NCBI GenBank assembly: GCA_050946275.1
Contig: JBMNUM010000019.1
Span: 1-42,955, forward strand
Length of the DNA stretch: 42,955 nucleotides
Reading direction: 5' to 3'
DNA from: JBMNUM01 sp050946275
GTDB lineage: Bacteria; Actinomycetota; Coriobacteriia; Coriobacteriales; CADBOM01
In this document: one piece after another, positions 25,763 through 33,923 of the stretch
Layout of the letters: each line of letters begins with the position of its first letter
Numbering within the stretch: position 1 is the first letter of the stretch
Notes under the pieces: model-generated
Databases searched by the model: none
Told to the model about the DNA's origin: nothing
The model's input: only the letters and a program-made list of their open reading frames with translations
Made by a program: the position numbers and the translations under genes

Positions 25763-25939
25763 TTAAATCGGCTCTCCCCTACGTACCTTATCGATGAGCC
25801 TCTTGATCTTCGGATGATTCTCCGGAACCAGACTGTAGTCGACATCGACGACGATGTCCCTCGGGATGAGGATGCAGTCGTACTCGACTCCGTTCATGTT
25901 GACCGTGATTTCCTTGGTCGAGATCAGCGTCTTAGTCAT
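25763..25939 (-). CDS. Small conserved protein (58 aa), intact copy of a duplicated gene
   Basis: A 58-residue acidic/basic small protein with no recognised domain (core: EITVNMNGVEYDCILIPRDI, then VVDVDYSLVPENH). The start ATG 25939 has AGGAAGGACGAGGC directly upstream. A second, decayed copy in the same orientation lies at 35571-35744, with about 44 of 56 aligned residues identical, which is itself evidence that the frame is or was translated. It follows three larger minus-strand genes and may be the last gene of that group (113-bp gap). No function can be proposed. Confidence 0.65.
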   Translation of the reverse strand: MTKTLISTKEITVNMNGVEYDCILIPRDIVVDVDYSLVPENHPKIKRLIDKVRRGEPI

Positions 25940-26052
25940 GCCTCGTCCTTCCTGTCGGGTAAGGCTGGGCCGTCCGCATCCCAGCCATCCGCTTCGCCCT
26001 AGTCCTTCTTCATGAGGGGGGCTGGTCAGAGCAGCCAATAGGCATCCTGAAA

Positions 26053-26778
26053 TCACCATGCGTCGCGATAGCGTGCCCGCTGTTCGGCAACCCAATCATC
26101 CGAATCGATATAGTTGCCCTCGTCGTCGATCACAAAACCACAGAAATCGACTCTCCGATGACCGCACCCGTCATCCACGTACTCGATGCCCCAACGGGCA
26201 TTTTCATCGTCAGCGGCATAGTCATCGTCATAGTTATCGTCGTAGCCAAAAGCACACGCTTCCCAATCCTCATCTTCGCACTGACCCTCCTCGAAAGGAC
26301 GGCGTGAGAACACTGGCTGGAAATCGGGATTGTCGCAACGCCCAAAGAACTCATCAACATAAAGCCCTTCAATTGGGTCTATCGTCGCGATACTAAAAGG
26401 CCTGGCAATCTCAACATGCACTAAATCGTTGTAGATATAAGGTTTACCGGTAAATACGATGGTTGAGTTTCTAAACAACTGATCGGGTGGTGACTGGAAT
26501 CTACCCCTGTTCCGCCCCCATATCACAATCTTCACCAGTTCTTCGTTGGGGTACTTCGCACCAACCTCGATGAAGGTCGGGGGCGCTGTTATATCAAGCT
26601 CTGGAAAGCCAACCCATCTCTCGTACTCATCCCAATTAAAATACGTGCTTGCCACCTCACCATAAATGGTTACCGTCTCTCCAAGATGGTCCTTTGCCTC
26701 AGACCAATGAATGACACCTTCGGGTAAAAGCTTTGCATTGTAAAGAGAAGTGCTACTCGCTAATTCCACGCACTGCAT
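26053..26778 (-). CDS. Hypothetical protein with OB-fold-like N-terminal domain and acidic C-terminus
   Basis: A 241-residue soluble protein. Residues about 15-125 read like a single OB-fold nucleic-acid-binding domain (HWSEAKDHLGETVTIYGEVA, later ELVKIVIWGRNRGRF and NSTIVFTGKPYIYNDLVHVE), where 'G-E-V' and 'V-x-G-K-P' flank predicted strands. The rest is highly acidic (FGYDDNYDDDYAADDENARW) with several Cys/His (CGHRRVDFCG), possibly a metal site. I start at ATG 26778 because AGAAAGG lies about 9 bases upstream; an in-frame GTG at 26784 is the alternative. Codon use is A/T-richer than the housekeeping genes. It is the third gene of a minus-strand cluster led by a NYN nuclease-like gene. Confidence 0.6.
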   Translation of the reverse strand: MQCVELASSTSLYNAKLLPEGVIHWSEAKDHLGETVTIYGEVASTYFNWDEYERWVGFPELDITAPPTFIEVGAKYPNEELVKIVIWGRNRGRFQSPPDQLFRNSTIVFTGKPYIYNDLVHVEIARPFSIATIDPIEGLYVDEFFGRCDNPDFQPVFSRRPFEEGQCEDEDWEACAFGYDDNYDDDYAADDENARWGIEYVDDGCGHRRVDFCGFVIDDEGNYIDSDDWVAEQRARYRDAW

Positions 26779-26873
26779 AACCACGTCCTTTCTGTACGCA
26801 GACTCTAATCCAACAGCCAGGCATTCAATTCACCACGAGAAGGCTATGCCTAGTTATCCATACCAAGCCCGCC

Positions 26874-28490
26874 CTAAAACACCTGCTCGACAACTGTGTC
26901 GTCCAAGCTCGAAATAGCTGGGACGGGCAACTCGCCCTTCGAGAGAAACGGAGCGTCGACTTCTGGACGATTCTGGGCAAGCGAGCGTCCGTCCACCTTC
27001 TTCAAGTCAACCGCATCCTTCAGCGATAGTTCTACCTTCTCCGAGGCACCCAGGCCTTCAGGCCGATTCTTAGCGCCTTTCGCATACTCCAAAATCGCCG
27101 CACGGGGAGCGAAGCGATTAATGGCCTTCAGCCTTTCGACTTCCTCGAGGAGATCGCGAATCTTCTCATCTATAGATTGCTCATAGCGCAGCACCTGGCC
27201 CATGGGGCCGGATCCAAGAATCGGAACGGGAAGGCTCGCGAGCATGCCTTTCGAGAGAATCTTCCCACCGTTAAATAGATGCGCTTGGGCGAATTGACCG
27301 CGTATCCAACATGCGAGGTATTCCCTGTCAATATCAGACCAAAGTCGCACGACGAACACGCTATCGGCAATAAGGGTTGGCCTAAGCGCCTCATAAACAG
27401 CCGATTGCTTCCCGTTTCTCGACACAAGGAGCACCTTGCCATCAGCACGATTGACGATATAGCGCTCCTGTCCCTCCGGCATGGATGCAAGCACATGGGG
27501 CCAGACTTCACCGTTATTGAAGCAGGAGCTGTCCACGTAATACAGATCATCTTCGCGCGCATAGACACATTCGTCCCAAACGGTTCTGCATCCACTGGCA
27601 CTATATATAGGCGTCTTCTCAGATTGTGGGTTTGGATTTTCTACAACCTTCGCATGCAAAGTCTTTTTGATATCGAGATTCTTCTCACGAATCGAAGTAC
27701 CTCGGCTGATCCTAGAGGCAAGAGCATCGAGCGTCGTCTCCTCAAGAACCTCTACGCCTCTTCGAAGCATGCTGGGAACAAGACAGCCATCGTTAACCGC
27801 TATGAAAAGCGAGGAGGCGTCATGGCGCCAAGGGTCTTGCGCGCTTGACAAATCCTCGACATGGCAGATCTCGCTAACGCTGTCAAGACCAAGCACGATA
27901 CGATTTGACGGCAGTTCGATTGACCAGGCCAGCCCCCTGTTTGCAAAGTTGCCTTCAGTGAGGGTTCCCATTCCCTCGCGCGTCCCATCTCTGTCGATAA
28001 GCAACGCACAACGAGAGCCCTTTCTCGTCATGATCGTTTCATACCAACCCGTGGTACCCCACTTCACTTGATCAATGAACGGTTCGATGGGAATGCCATA
28101 ACTGCCCCAAGTCGTTAGCATTTTGACTGGGCCAGCCGGAAGACTGGACGTGAACCCCCTAAAGCCGGGAAGAACGACGCTGAAGCGCTCGACCAGCTCG
28201 TCACAACACTCCTCAACTTGCACGATGCCATCGTTGTCGAACGACAGAGATCGCATGGGAGAAATCATCCACAATTCTGCCGAAAGGCTGTTGTCGCAAA
28301 GCACATGTGCTGCATATTCGGCGCACTGGAAATCGCAAAGGATCACATCGCCCTTGTCCAAATCGAGCGCACGGTCTATAGCCGCCAGAGAACTGCTCTT
28401 GAGACTTAGCTGCGGAACGCAGTCATCGAGCTCCCGTATGATGATCTCAAGTGCATCGGCAACCTGTTTATCGTCAATTTGCTTTCCCAT
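26874..28490 (-). CDS. Protein with type I restriction specificity-subunit-like C-terminal domain
   Basis: A 538-residue protein. Residues about 330-470 have the pattern of a type I restriction S-subunit target-recognition domain plus its spacer helix (GKVLLVSRNGKQSAVYEALR, then ADSVFVVRLW, DREYLACWIRGQF, KILSKGMLASLPVPIL, and a helix with DEKIRDLLEEVERLKAI). The first 300 residues are less clear. Short stretches (GDVILCDFQCAEYAAHVL, and a later LAWSIELPSNRIVLG) recall N6-methyltransferase folds, but no NPPY/DPPY motif is present, so an active methylase is unlikely. It may recognise DNA without modifying it. It lies 44 bp downstream of the NYN gene on the same strand. The ribosome binding site is weak. 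Confidence 0.6.
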   Translation of the reverse strand: MGKQIDDKQVADALEIIIRELDDCVPQLSLKSSSLAAIDRALDLDKGDVILCDFQCAEYAAHVLCDNSLSAELWMISPMRSLSFDNDGIVQVEECCDELVERFSVVLPGFRGFTSSLPAGPVKMLTTWGSYGIPIEPFIDQVKWGTTGWYETIMTRKGSRCALLIDRDGTREGMGTLTEGNFANRGLAWSIELPSNRIVLGLDSVSEICHVEDLSSAQDPWRHDASSLFIAVNDGCLVPSMLRRGVEVLEETTLDALASRISRGTSIREKNLDIKKTLHAKVVENPNPQSEKTPIYSASGCRTVWDECVYAREDDLYYVDSSCFNNGEVWPHVLASMPEGQERYIVNRADGKVLLVSRNGKQSAVYEALRPTLIADSVFVVRLWSDIDREYLACWIRGQFAQAHLFNGGKILSKGMLASLPVPILGSGPMGQVLRYEQSIDEKIRDLLEEVERLKAINRFAPRAAILEYAKGAKNRPEGLGASEKVELSLKDAVDLKKVDGRSLAQNRPEVDAPFLSKGELPVPAISSLDDTVVEQVF

Positions 28491-28534
28491 GTGTTCTCAT
28501 TCCTTCAACTTCGAGTCTAAACCCATCGAACATA

Positions 28535-29008
28535 TTAAGCTGCGGGATAATCGGGGGCGAACCAGACCGCCGAACAGCTCACCGCAAGCCTTCGAGAGGG
28601 TGCGTGAGGACGAGAATCTACTGTTACCTTAACTCCCCGCTCCCTGAGCCTTGCCGTCTGCGTGGCAAACTGTCCATCACCCGAGATAATGACCACTTCA
28701 TCAAACCGGTATTCGACACACTCTGTGGAGAGCACACGCTCCAATTCAAGATCTGCACCACTCGGGCCCTTTCTGAAAACGAGCCTCACGCTCCCCCAGG
28801 CCGCGGCAGGAAAAGCGTTGCCAGAATGGCTAATGCCGATGACGGTCATGTCACCGGCATTAGGCTTGCAATCGCGAATCACCCTGTCTCTCACCCTCCG
28901 GCAGGATTCCTCGTCGACCGCCCCGGATCCCACAGCGTTCTCGATGTCCACCAAGAACAGCCTGCGGGGATCACGATTGCGCCTTCTCAACTCCGTTCTC
29001 TTGTCCAT
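28535..29008 (-). CDS. NYN/PIN-like nuclease domain protein
   Basis: A 157-residue single-domain protein of the NYN (LabA/DUF88-related) PIN-like nuclease superfamily. The acidic site is present: D21 and N24 in FLVDIENAVG, D86 in GPSGADLELERVL, and D111 in VVIISGDGQFATQ, followed by the GVKVTV strand. The order and spacing fit a metal-dependent RNase/DNase core. The ATG at 29008 has AAAAGGGGCTACG upstream. A strong promoter with overlapping inverted repeats precedes it, making it the first gene of the minus-strand cluster with the specificity-like and OB-like proteins. In defence contexts NYN domains are often effector RNases, but that role is inference. Confidence 0.78.
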   Translation of the reverse strand: MDKRTELRRRNRDPRRLFLVDIENAVGSGAVDEESCRRVRDRVIRDCKPNAGDMTVIGISHSGNAFPAAAWGSVRLVFRKGPSGADLELERVLSTECVEYRFDEVVIISGDGQFATQTARLRERGVKVTVDSRPHAPSRRLAVSCSAVWFAPDYPAA

Positions 29009-29036
29009 CGTAGCCCCTTTTCATTTTTGGATTATG

Positions 29037-29090
29037 GAGAATCCAACTTTGGGTGGTTTGAGTATACATCGGGTTTTGGATTCTCGTCAA
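29037..29090 (-). promoter_or_regulatory. Promoter overlapped by a 10-bp inverted repeat operator, upstream of the NYN gene
   Basis: On the minus strand TTGACG (29085-29090) and TATACT (29061-29066) are 18 bp apart. A perfect inverted repeat GAGAATCCAA/TTGGATTCTC (29037-29046 and 29076-29085) has one arm in the spacer and one just after the expected start of transcription, a geometry suited to repression. The rest of the gap 29091-29366 has no gene I can support. Confidence 0.65.
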
Positions 29091-29366
29091 TCCATTCTTT
29101 GAAAGTATTTAGTTTTTTCTGAGATGCGAAGGCACGATCGGTCCAGCGCTCGAAACTCTAAGGCAAAAGCCTTCGTGACAGCACCAAAACATGCTCCCTT
29201 ATATGCATCACGAGCAAAACACGGTCAATAAGACAGCACCGCCAGAAGGCTCACTACCGAATCTAGATTGCCTCCCTTATCGGCGAGGCTGTTATAGAAT
29301 GGTTCATGGGATTTCGGGGATTAGGGTAGCTTTCCCAGCCGCTGACTGAAAGCGAGTCTCGAGGCT

Positions 29367-31628
29367 ATGACGGTATCGACAATCAGGCGTTTCGATTATC
29401 TAACGGAACACGACTATGCCTTGGAAGCCGCTCTTGGCCTTTTCAATCTTTCGAGAGACATCAGCCACTGGCGCCAAACGGGCATGGATTATCCTGATGC
29501 GGCCCTGGTGGGTTGCAGAAAAATTGTCGAGCTTGCCCTGAAGAAGAGTATCGCGCTTCCCCCAGATAACAAAATGGGTTTCATGGACATTATTGCCTGC
29601 GCCGAAGATGAGGGGTTTCTCGACCATTTCGTCAGGTTGAAATGTGACGAAATCAGAGTGAAGGGCAATCAAGGTGCCCATGGTGTGGCGAAGGTAATCG
29701 ACGCTGAAATGGCACTCGGCTTGCTCGATGACTTCCTTCGATGGAATGCCGAAAAGCTCGGGCTGATCCCCCCTCGCGCTACCAAGAGCGACAAGCCCCA
29801 AGACCCCATCTTCATCGTCAAGCCCGCCGAAGAGCTCGAGGAGATTTCGAAAAAGGCTCGGATTGCCTCCTCGTTGAGCGATAACAAGGATATCGAGAAG
29901 AAGGCGCAGGCAGCAAAGAAACAAGCCAAAAAGCGCGAAGAGCGCGACAGGGCAAAACTCAAGAAGATGTCCGAGCTTCTAAAAGAGGCTGAGGCAATTG
30001 AACAACCGGAATCGCCGCGGGAAGTGGTGGCATTCGGGGAGGCTCAGCAGAAACTATTCGAGACGTGCGAGTCGAATCTTGAGAGCATGCGAGACGAGAG
30101 GAAAGCCCTCGAAGGCAGCATCGAAACAATCAATGCCGAAATCGAGGAGATTCTCAGCGAGCACGATTTCATCAAGAAGCTCCTACATGGCGATAAGCGT
30201 GCGACAGATAAGCAGTTTGACGTCATGGCGTTTCCAAGAGGGTCGGGTTCAACTACTAATATCCTGCAGATTGTCGGAGAAGCCGGTACCGGCAAGACTC
30301 TTTGCCTGTTGGCGAAAATCATTTCCGAAACAAGAACGGAAACCGACATCAGCGGCACAGTCAGCTTTCTCGAAGCCCCCGCCAAAACGGCTCTCTTCGT
30401 CTGTTTCAACAAGGCGCTTGCCGGCTACGCTCGCAACCTTCTCGCCAACTATGATGGAGAACTTCCCCATATCGAGGTTGTCCACTATGACGAGTTCATC
30501 AACCAGCTGGTCCTCGATTATCCGAAGAGCGGGTATGAGCATCTCGCAGACTATGCATGCGATGTCAGATACGGAGAGGGCGAGAGCATCATCTACGGAT
30601 CTCATGGATTCCACAACACCTCAGATTCCTGCCTCGACTATTTGAAACGCGCGCAACAGACTGTCTCTGCGAAGCATGTCGACCGGGCGAACGACTACTA
30701 CCTGGATTCCAGCAGAAGCGAAGACCTCGAGTGGCTTATGGATGAACTCAGATGGGTTGAGGCTCGCTTCGCAAGCGACGAAGATGCCGCGGCTCGCTAT
30801 CCCAAGGCGGAACGCGTCGGCCGAGGGACTCAGCGGAGACCGAACGAGGAAATCAGATGCATCATCTTGGAAATCCGGAAAGAATACAATCGACTCCTAG
30901 CAGCAGATGGAAGATATACCATCGAGCAAGCGACAAAGCGTCTAATGAACTCTGAGCACCTCCCATCCTACGACGCTATCGCAATCGACGAGGTGCAAGA
31001 CTTCTCCCTGCTTTCCATCCAGCTTTTGCTTCGGTTCCGCCGCAGTGATAACTCTATGGTCTTCATATCGGGCGACGAAAACCAGAAGATCTACCATCGC
31101 GATTTCACCTGGAAAGAACTGGACGAAGACCTGCATGGATACACCATTGCGCTCAGCGAAAACAAACGCAACTCACTGGCAATCCAGCATTTCAGCAATA
31201 GACTACTGGGTGTCGATTGCCCCGTCGAATTAGCAAAACATTTCGTCTATATCAGTAACGCGGACGATCAGAAGACCATTGACTTGCTAAGGGAGCTCGT
31301 CACCAGAGACTCAAAACGCACAACGGCTTTCATTTGCAATAGAGCCTCCTGGAAAAATCGTCTCAAAAATGCTGGACTCGAGACAAACGAGGCAATAGGC
31401 GGAGATATCTTTGAACCCGGACTCTATCTCCTTGGAAACCTAGCTGGAAAAGGCCTCGAATTTGACAATGTAGTCGTGGATTACACGACTGAAATCGGTG
31501 AAGATGAGGATGCCGAGAAGCGCCTCAGATATGTTCATTTCACCAGGGCGCGCAAAAGACTGTACGTTCGCTATCAGGGAAACCCTCCTGAACTCCTCTC
31601 GAAGTATTACGCCGACTTTCTCGAGTGA
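29367..31628 (+). CDS. DUF4145-like N-terminus fused to UvrD/Rep-type superfamily 1 helicase
   Basis: A 753-residue protein. Residues 1-135 are helical and end in IRVKGNQGAHG, the pattern of DUF4145 (HEPN-like) domains (ALVGCRKIVELALKKSIALP upstream of it). A charged coiled coil spans about 160-290. The SF1 helicase core follows: Walker A GEAGTGKT at 304-311, Walker B DEVQD at 541-545, a motif III-like FISGDENQKIYHRDFTWKEL, and motifs V/VI in LAGKGLEFDNVVV and RLRYVHFTRARKRLYV. The P-loop Walker B is DEVQD rather than DExxQ/DExD of UvrD proper. DUF4145-helicase fusions occur in restriction-like and antiphage genes, so nucleic-acid translocation with a HEPN-type partner domain is a reasonable guess. 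The ATG at 29367 has only a weak GAGG site. Confidence 0.8.
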   Translation: MTVSTIRRFDYLTEHDYALEAALGLFNLSRDISHWRQTGMDYPDAALVGCRKIVELALKKSIALPPDNKMGFMDIIACAEDEGFLDHFVRLKCDEIRVKGNQGAHGVAKVIDAEMALGLLDDFLRWNAEKLGLIPPRATKSDKPQDPIFIVKPAEELEEISKKARIASSLSDNKDIEKKAQAAKKQAKKREERDRAKLKKMSELLKEAEAIEQPESPREVVAFGEAQQKLFETCESNLESMRDERKALEGSIETINAEIEEILSEHDFIKKLLHGDKRATDKQFDVMAFPRGSGSTTNILQIVGEAGTGKTLCLLAKIISETRTETDISGTVSFLEAPAKTALFVCFNKALAGYARNLLANYDGELPHIEVVHYDEFINQLVLDYPKSGYEHLADYACDVRYGEGESIIYGSHGFHNTSDSCLDYLKRAQQTVSAKHVDRANDYYLDSSRSEDLEWLMDELRWVEARFASDEDAAARYPKAERVGRGTQRRPNEEIRCIILEIRKEYNRLLAADGRYTIEQATKRLMNSEHLPSYDAIAIDEVQDFSLLSIQLLLRFRRSDNSMVFISGDENQKIYHRDFTWKELDEDLHGYTIALSENKRNSLAIQHFSNRLLGVDCPVELAKHFVYISNADDQKTIDLLRELVTRDSKRTTAFICNRASWKNRLKNAGLETNEAIGGDIFEPGLYLLGNLAGKGLEFDNVVVDYTTEIGEDEDAEKRLRYVHFTRARKRLYVRYQGNPPELLSKYYADFLE

Positions 31629-31754
31629 TACATCTACCCGGAGCCCTAGCACGGACTTCCACCATATGCATGGGAGTGTTCATGCTGTTTAGTCGAAGCC
31701 CCTCTCCTAGAATGAATAGCTTTAGATAGCTTTAGGTGATACAGAAGGCCCGTC

Positions 31755-31783
31755 TTCTGGCGTCGTATTCCTTGTGGGATAAT
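31755..31783 (+). promoter_or_regulatory. Promoter candidate for the RecQ-PRTase/DprA-like pair
   Basis: TTCTGG (31755-31760) and GATAAT (31778-31783) with a 17-bp spacer, about 46 bp before the start codon at 31830. Confidence 0.5.
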
Positions 31784-31829
31784 ATCCAGCAACCGGCACG
31801 TTTCATATGACCGACGATTAAGGGCATAC

Positions 31830-33923
31830 ATGCTGGAGCCCATGGATAAGAATGTGATTGAGGAGCGCGCCTATGCCATCCTCAGGCAAGGCTATGGCCA
31901 TGATGCAAGTTTTCGCTCGGGCCAGCTTGAGGCAATCGAGGCAATCCTGATGGGCCATGACTCGCTAATCGTGGAAAAGACAGGCTGGGGCAAGTCCCTT
32001 GTTTACTTCATCGCCACAAGGATTCTCAGAGAGCATGGCGCCGGTCCAACGATTATCATCAGCCCCCTATTGGCCTTAATGGAGAATCAGATTGATTCAG
32101 CGAAAAGGGTCAGGGTCAATGCAGTAACCATCAATAGCGACAATCGAGAGCAATGGGGAAGAATCTATGCAAATCTCGATACCGTAGATGCCATCATCAT
32201 TTCCCCCGAAAGACTCTCGAACCATGAGTTTTTGGAGCATCTGGGGGACATCGAGGGTATCGAACTGGTCGTGGTCGATGAGGCGCATTCCATTTCGGAC
32301 TGGGGTCACGATTTCCGACCAGACTATCAGCGCATATCGAAGCTCATAGATGGATTGCCTGGCAATGTTCGCGTTTTGGGTACAACGGCTACCGCCAACA
32401 ATAGGGTCATCGAGGATGTTAGAGTTCAGATGGGAACTGATATCGAGGTTTTCCGAGGGGACCTCATCCGAGAAAACCTCGCCATTCAGGTCAATCCGTC
32501 GCAAACACGAGAGCAACGGTTCGCATGGCTTGCTCAAATGCTCACGCAAGATCCAATCCTCACAAAAGGACAAGGGATTATTTATTGCCTAACTCACTCC
32601 GACTGCAAGGCGGTTGCCAGCTATTTATCCGATTTCGGAGTGTCCGTTCTCCCCTATTACTCGGGAATGGGCGAAGATGATAACGGCAACAGCATCGAAA
32701 GGCTCGCTCTCGAGAGCTTCATCGCCCGCAAAACAAGAATTCTGGCTGCAACTGTGAAGCTGGGAATGGGATACGACAAGTCGGACATCAGATTTGTCAT
32801 CCATTTTCAGTTACCCCAAAATCTAATCGCGTACTATCAACAGATTGGCCGGGCGGGAAGAGACGGACTGCCGGCTTACGCCTTTCTCCTCCATGGACAG
32901 GAAGATGAGGAGATCCTCAGGTATTTCATCCAGAATGCACAAGCTTCCCCAAATTTGCTATTCGAACTAGTCCAAATGGCCAAAAGGGGCGTAAGCATTG
33001 CCAGCGCAATGGAGGCCCTTAATGTTAAAAAAGCAAAGCTGGAAGAGGCCTTCAAGTACCTGTTAGTCCATGATTATGTTTACAAAGACGGGTCTACATA
33101 TCGCGCAAGCGTCGGAAAAACATTCGATGCACAGAAAGAACGCGAAAAGCAAGACCAGCTAAGTGAAAGCCGAATCGGCGAGCATAACGACCTTCTAGAA
33201 TTCATCGATTCGACCGATTGCTACATGAAACACATCGCAGCCGAATTGGACGCACCTGATGCCCAGGAAACCTGTGGGATCTGCACTAACTGCAGAGGAG
33301 AATTCCTCGTTCCCGTCGAGACCGATCAGCAGGCACAAATGCTCGCTTCGCAATACCTTGATAGCAGGTATGAGATGATACGCCCCCGAAAAAGGTGGAG
33401 CAGCGGCCGCGCCATCATGAAAGACCTGCAAATGCAAGCCGGCTGGGCGCTCTACGCCGATTACTATTCCGCAGGAGGACGAAAGATCAAAGAGGGGAAA
33501 TACGCTCTTGGGTCATTCTCCTCGGAGCTTGTTGAAGTATCTGCTTCGTTCCTGCGAGAAAGAGTCATTGCTGAGGGCATCGATTGCATCGTTCCTATTC
33601 CAAGCCTTAGGAGACCCCATCTCGTGCTTGACTTCGCCAAAAGCCTAGCATCTGCTTTGGGCATCCCGTGTGTCGAGGCCATCGTTAAGACCGGCGATGT
33701 CCCGGAGCAAAAAATGCTCCTCAATAGCGCGCAGCAAGAGAAGAACATCGCGGAATCAACGGAGATTGCTTACGTCCGGGTCATTCGGGGAAAGACGGTG
33801 CTCATCGTTGATGATATGGTCGACTCGAGGTGGACATTCACGGTTGCAGCAGCAAAGCTTCTGGAGGCTGGAGCTGAACGCGTGTATCCTTTTGCCTTGG
33901 TCAAAACCGGTGGAGGAGACTAA
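31830..33923 (+). CDS. psyrT: RecQ-like helicase fused to phosphoribosyltransferase domain (PsyrT/RqlH type)
   Basis: A 697-residue protein. The N-terminal SF2 helicase has FRSGQLEAIEAI (motif 0), Walker A TGWGKSL (P-loop 51-56), Walker B DEAH at 150-153, TTATANN (motif III) and QIGRAGRDGLPAY (motif VI). A RecQ-type Zn region with four Cys follows (CGICTNC preceded by DCYMK). The last 150 residues are a ComF-like phosphoribosyltransferase with IDCIVPIPSLRRPH and the PRPP loop VLIVDDMVDSRWT at 657-669. This exact fusion, immediately followed by a DprA-like gene, defines the PsyrTA toxin-antitoxin/antiphage system (also RqlHI in pathogenic E. coli), where the helicase is the toxic partner. The stop codon abuts the next start, so the genes are translationally coupled. 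Confidence 0.85.
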   Translation: MLEPMDKNVIEERAYAILRQGYGHDASFRSGQLEAIEAILMGHDSLIVEKTGWGKSLVYFIATRILREHGAGPTIIISPLLALMENQIDSAKRVRVNAVTINSDNREQWGRIYANLDTVDAIIISPERLSNHEFLEHLGDIEGIELVVVDEAHSISDWGHDFRPDYQRISKLIDGLPGNVRVLGTTATANNRVIEDVRVQMGTDIEVFRGDLIRENLAIQVNPSQTREQRFAWLAQMLTQDPILTKGQGIIYCLTHSDCKAVASYLSDFGVSVLPYYSGMGEDDNGNSIERLALESFIARKTRILAATVKLGMGYDKSDIRFVIHFQLPQNLIAYYQQIGRAGRDGLPAYAFLLHGQEDEEILRYFIQNAQASPNLLFELVQMAKRGVSIASAMEALNVKKAKLEEAFKYLLVHDYVYKDGSTYRASVGKTFDAQKEREKQDQLSESRIGEHNDLLEFIDSTDCYMKHIAAELDAPDAQETCGICTNCRGEFLVPVETDQQAQMLASQYLDSRYEMIRPRKRWSSGRAIMKDLQMQAGWALYADYYSAGGRKIKEGKYALGSFSSELVEVSASFLRERVIAEGIDCIVPIPSLRRPHLVLDFAKSLASALGIPCVEAIVKTGDVPEQKMLLNSAQQEKNIAESTEIAYVRVIRGKTVLIVDDMVDSRWTFTVAAAKLLEAGAERVYPFALVKTGGGD

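Noticed and set aside
26874..28490. Active N6-adenine DNA methyltransferase
   Set aside because: No NPPY/DPPY catalytic motif and no clear SAM-binding FxGxG; only the specificity-subunit-like C-terminal part is supportable.
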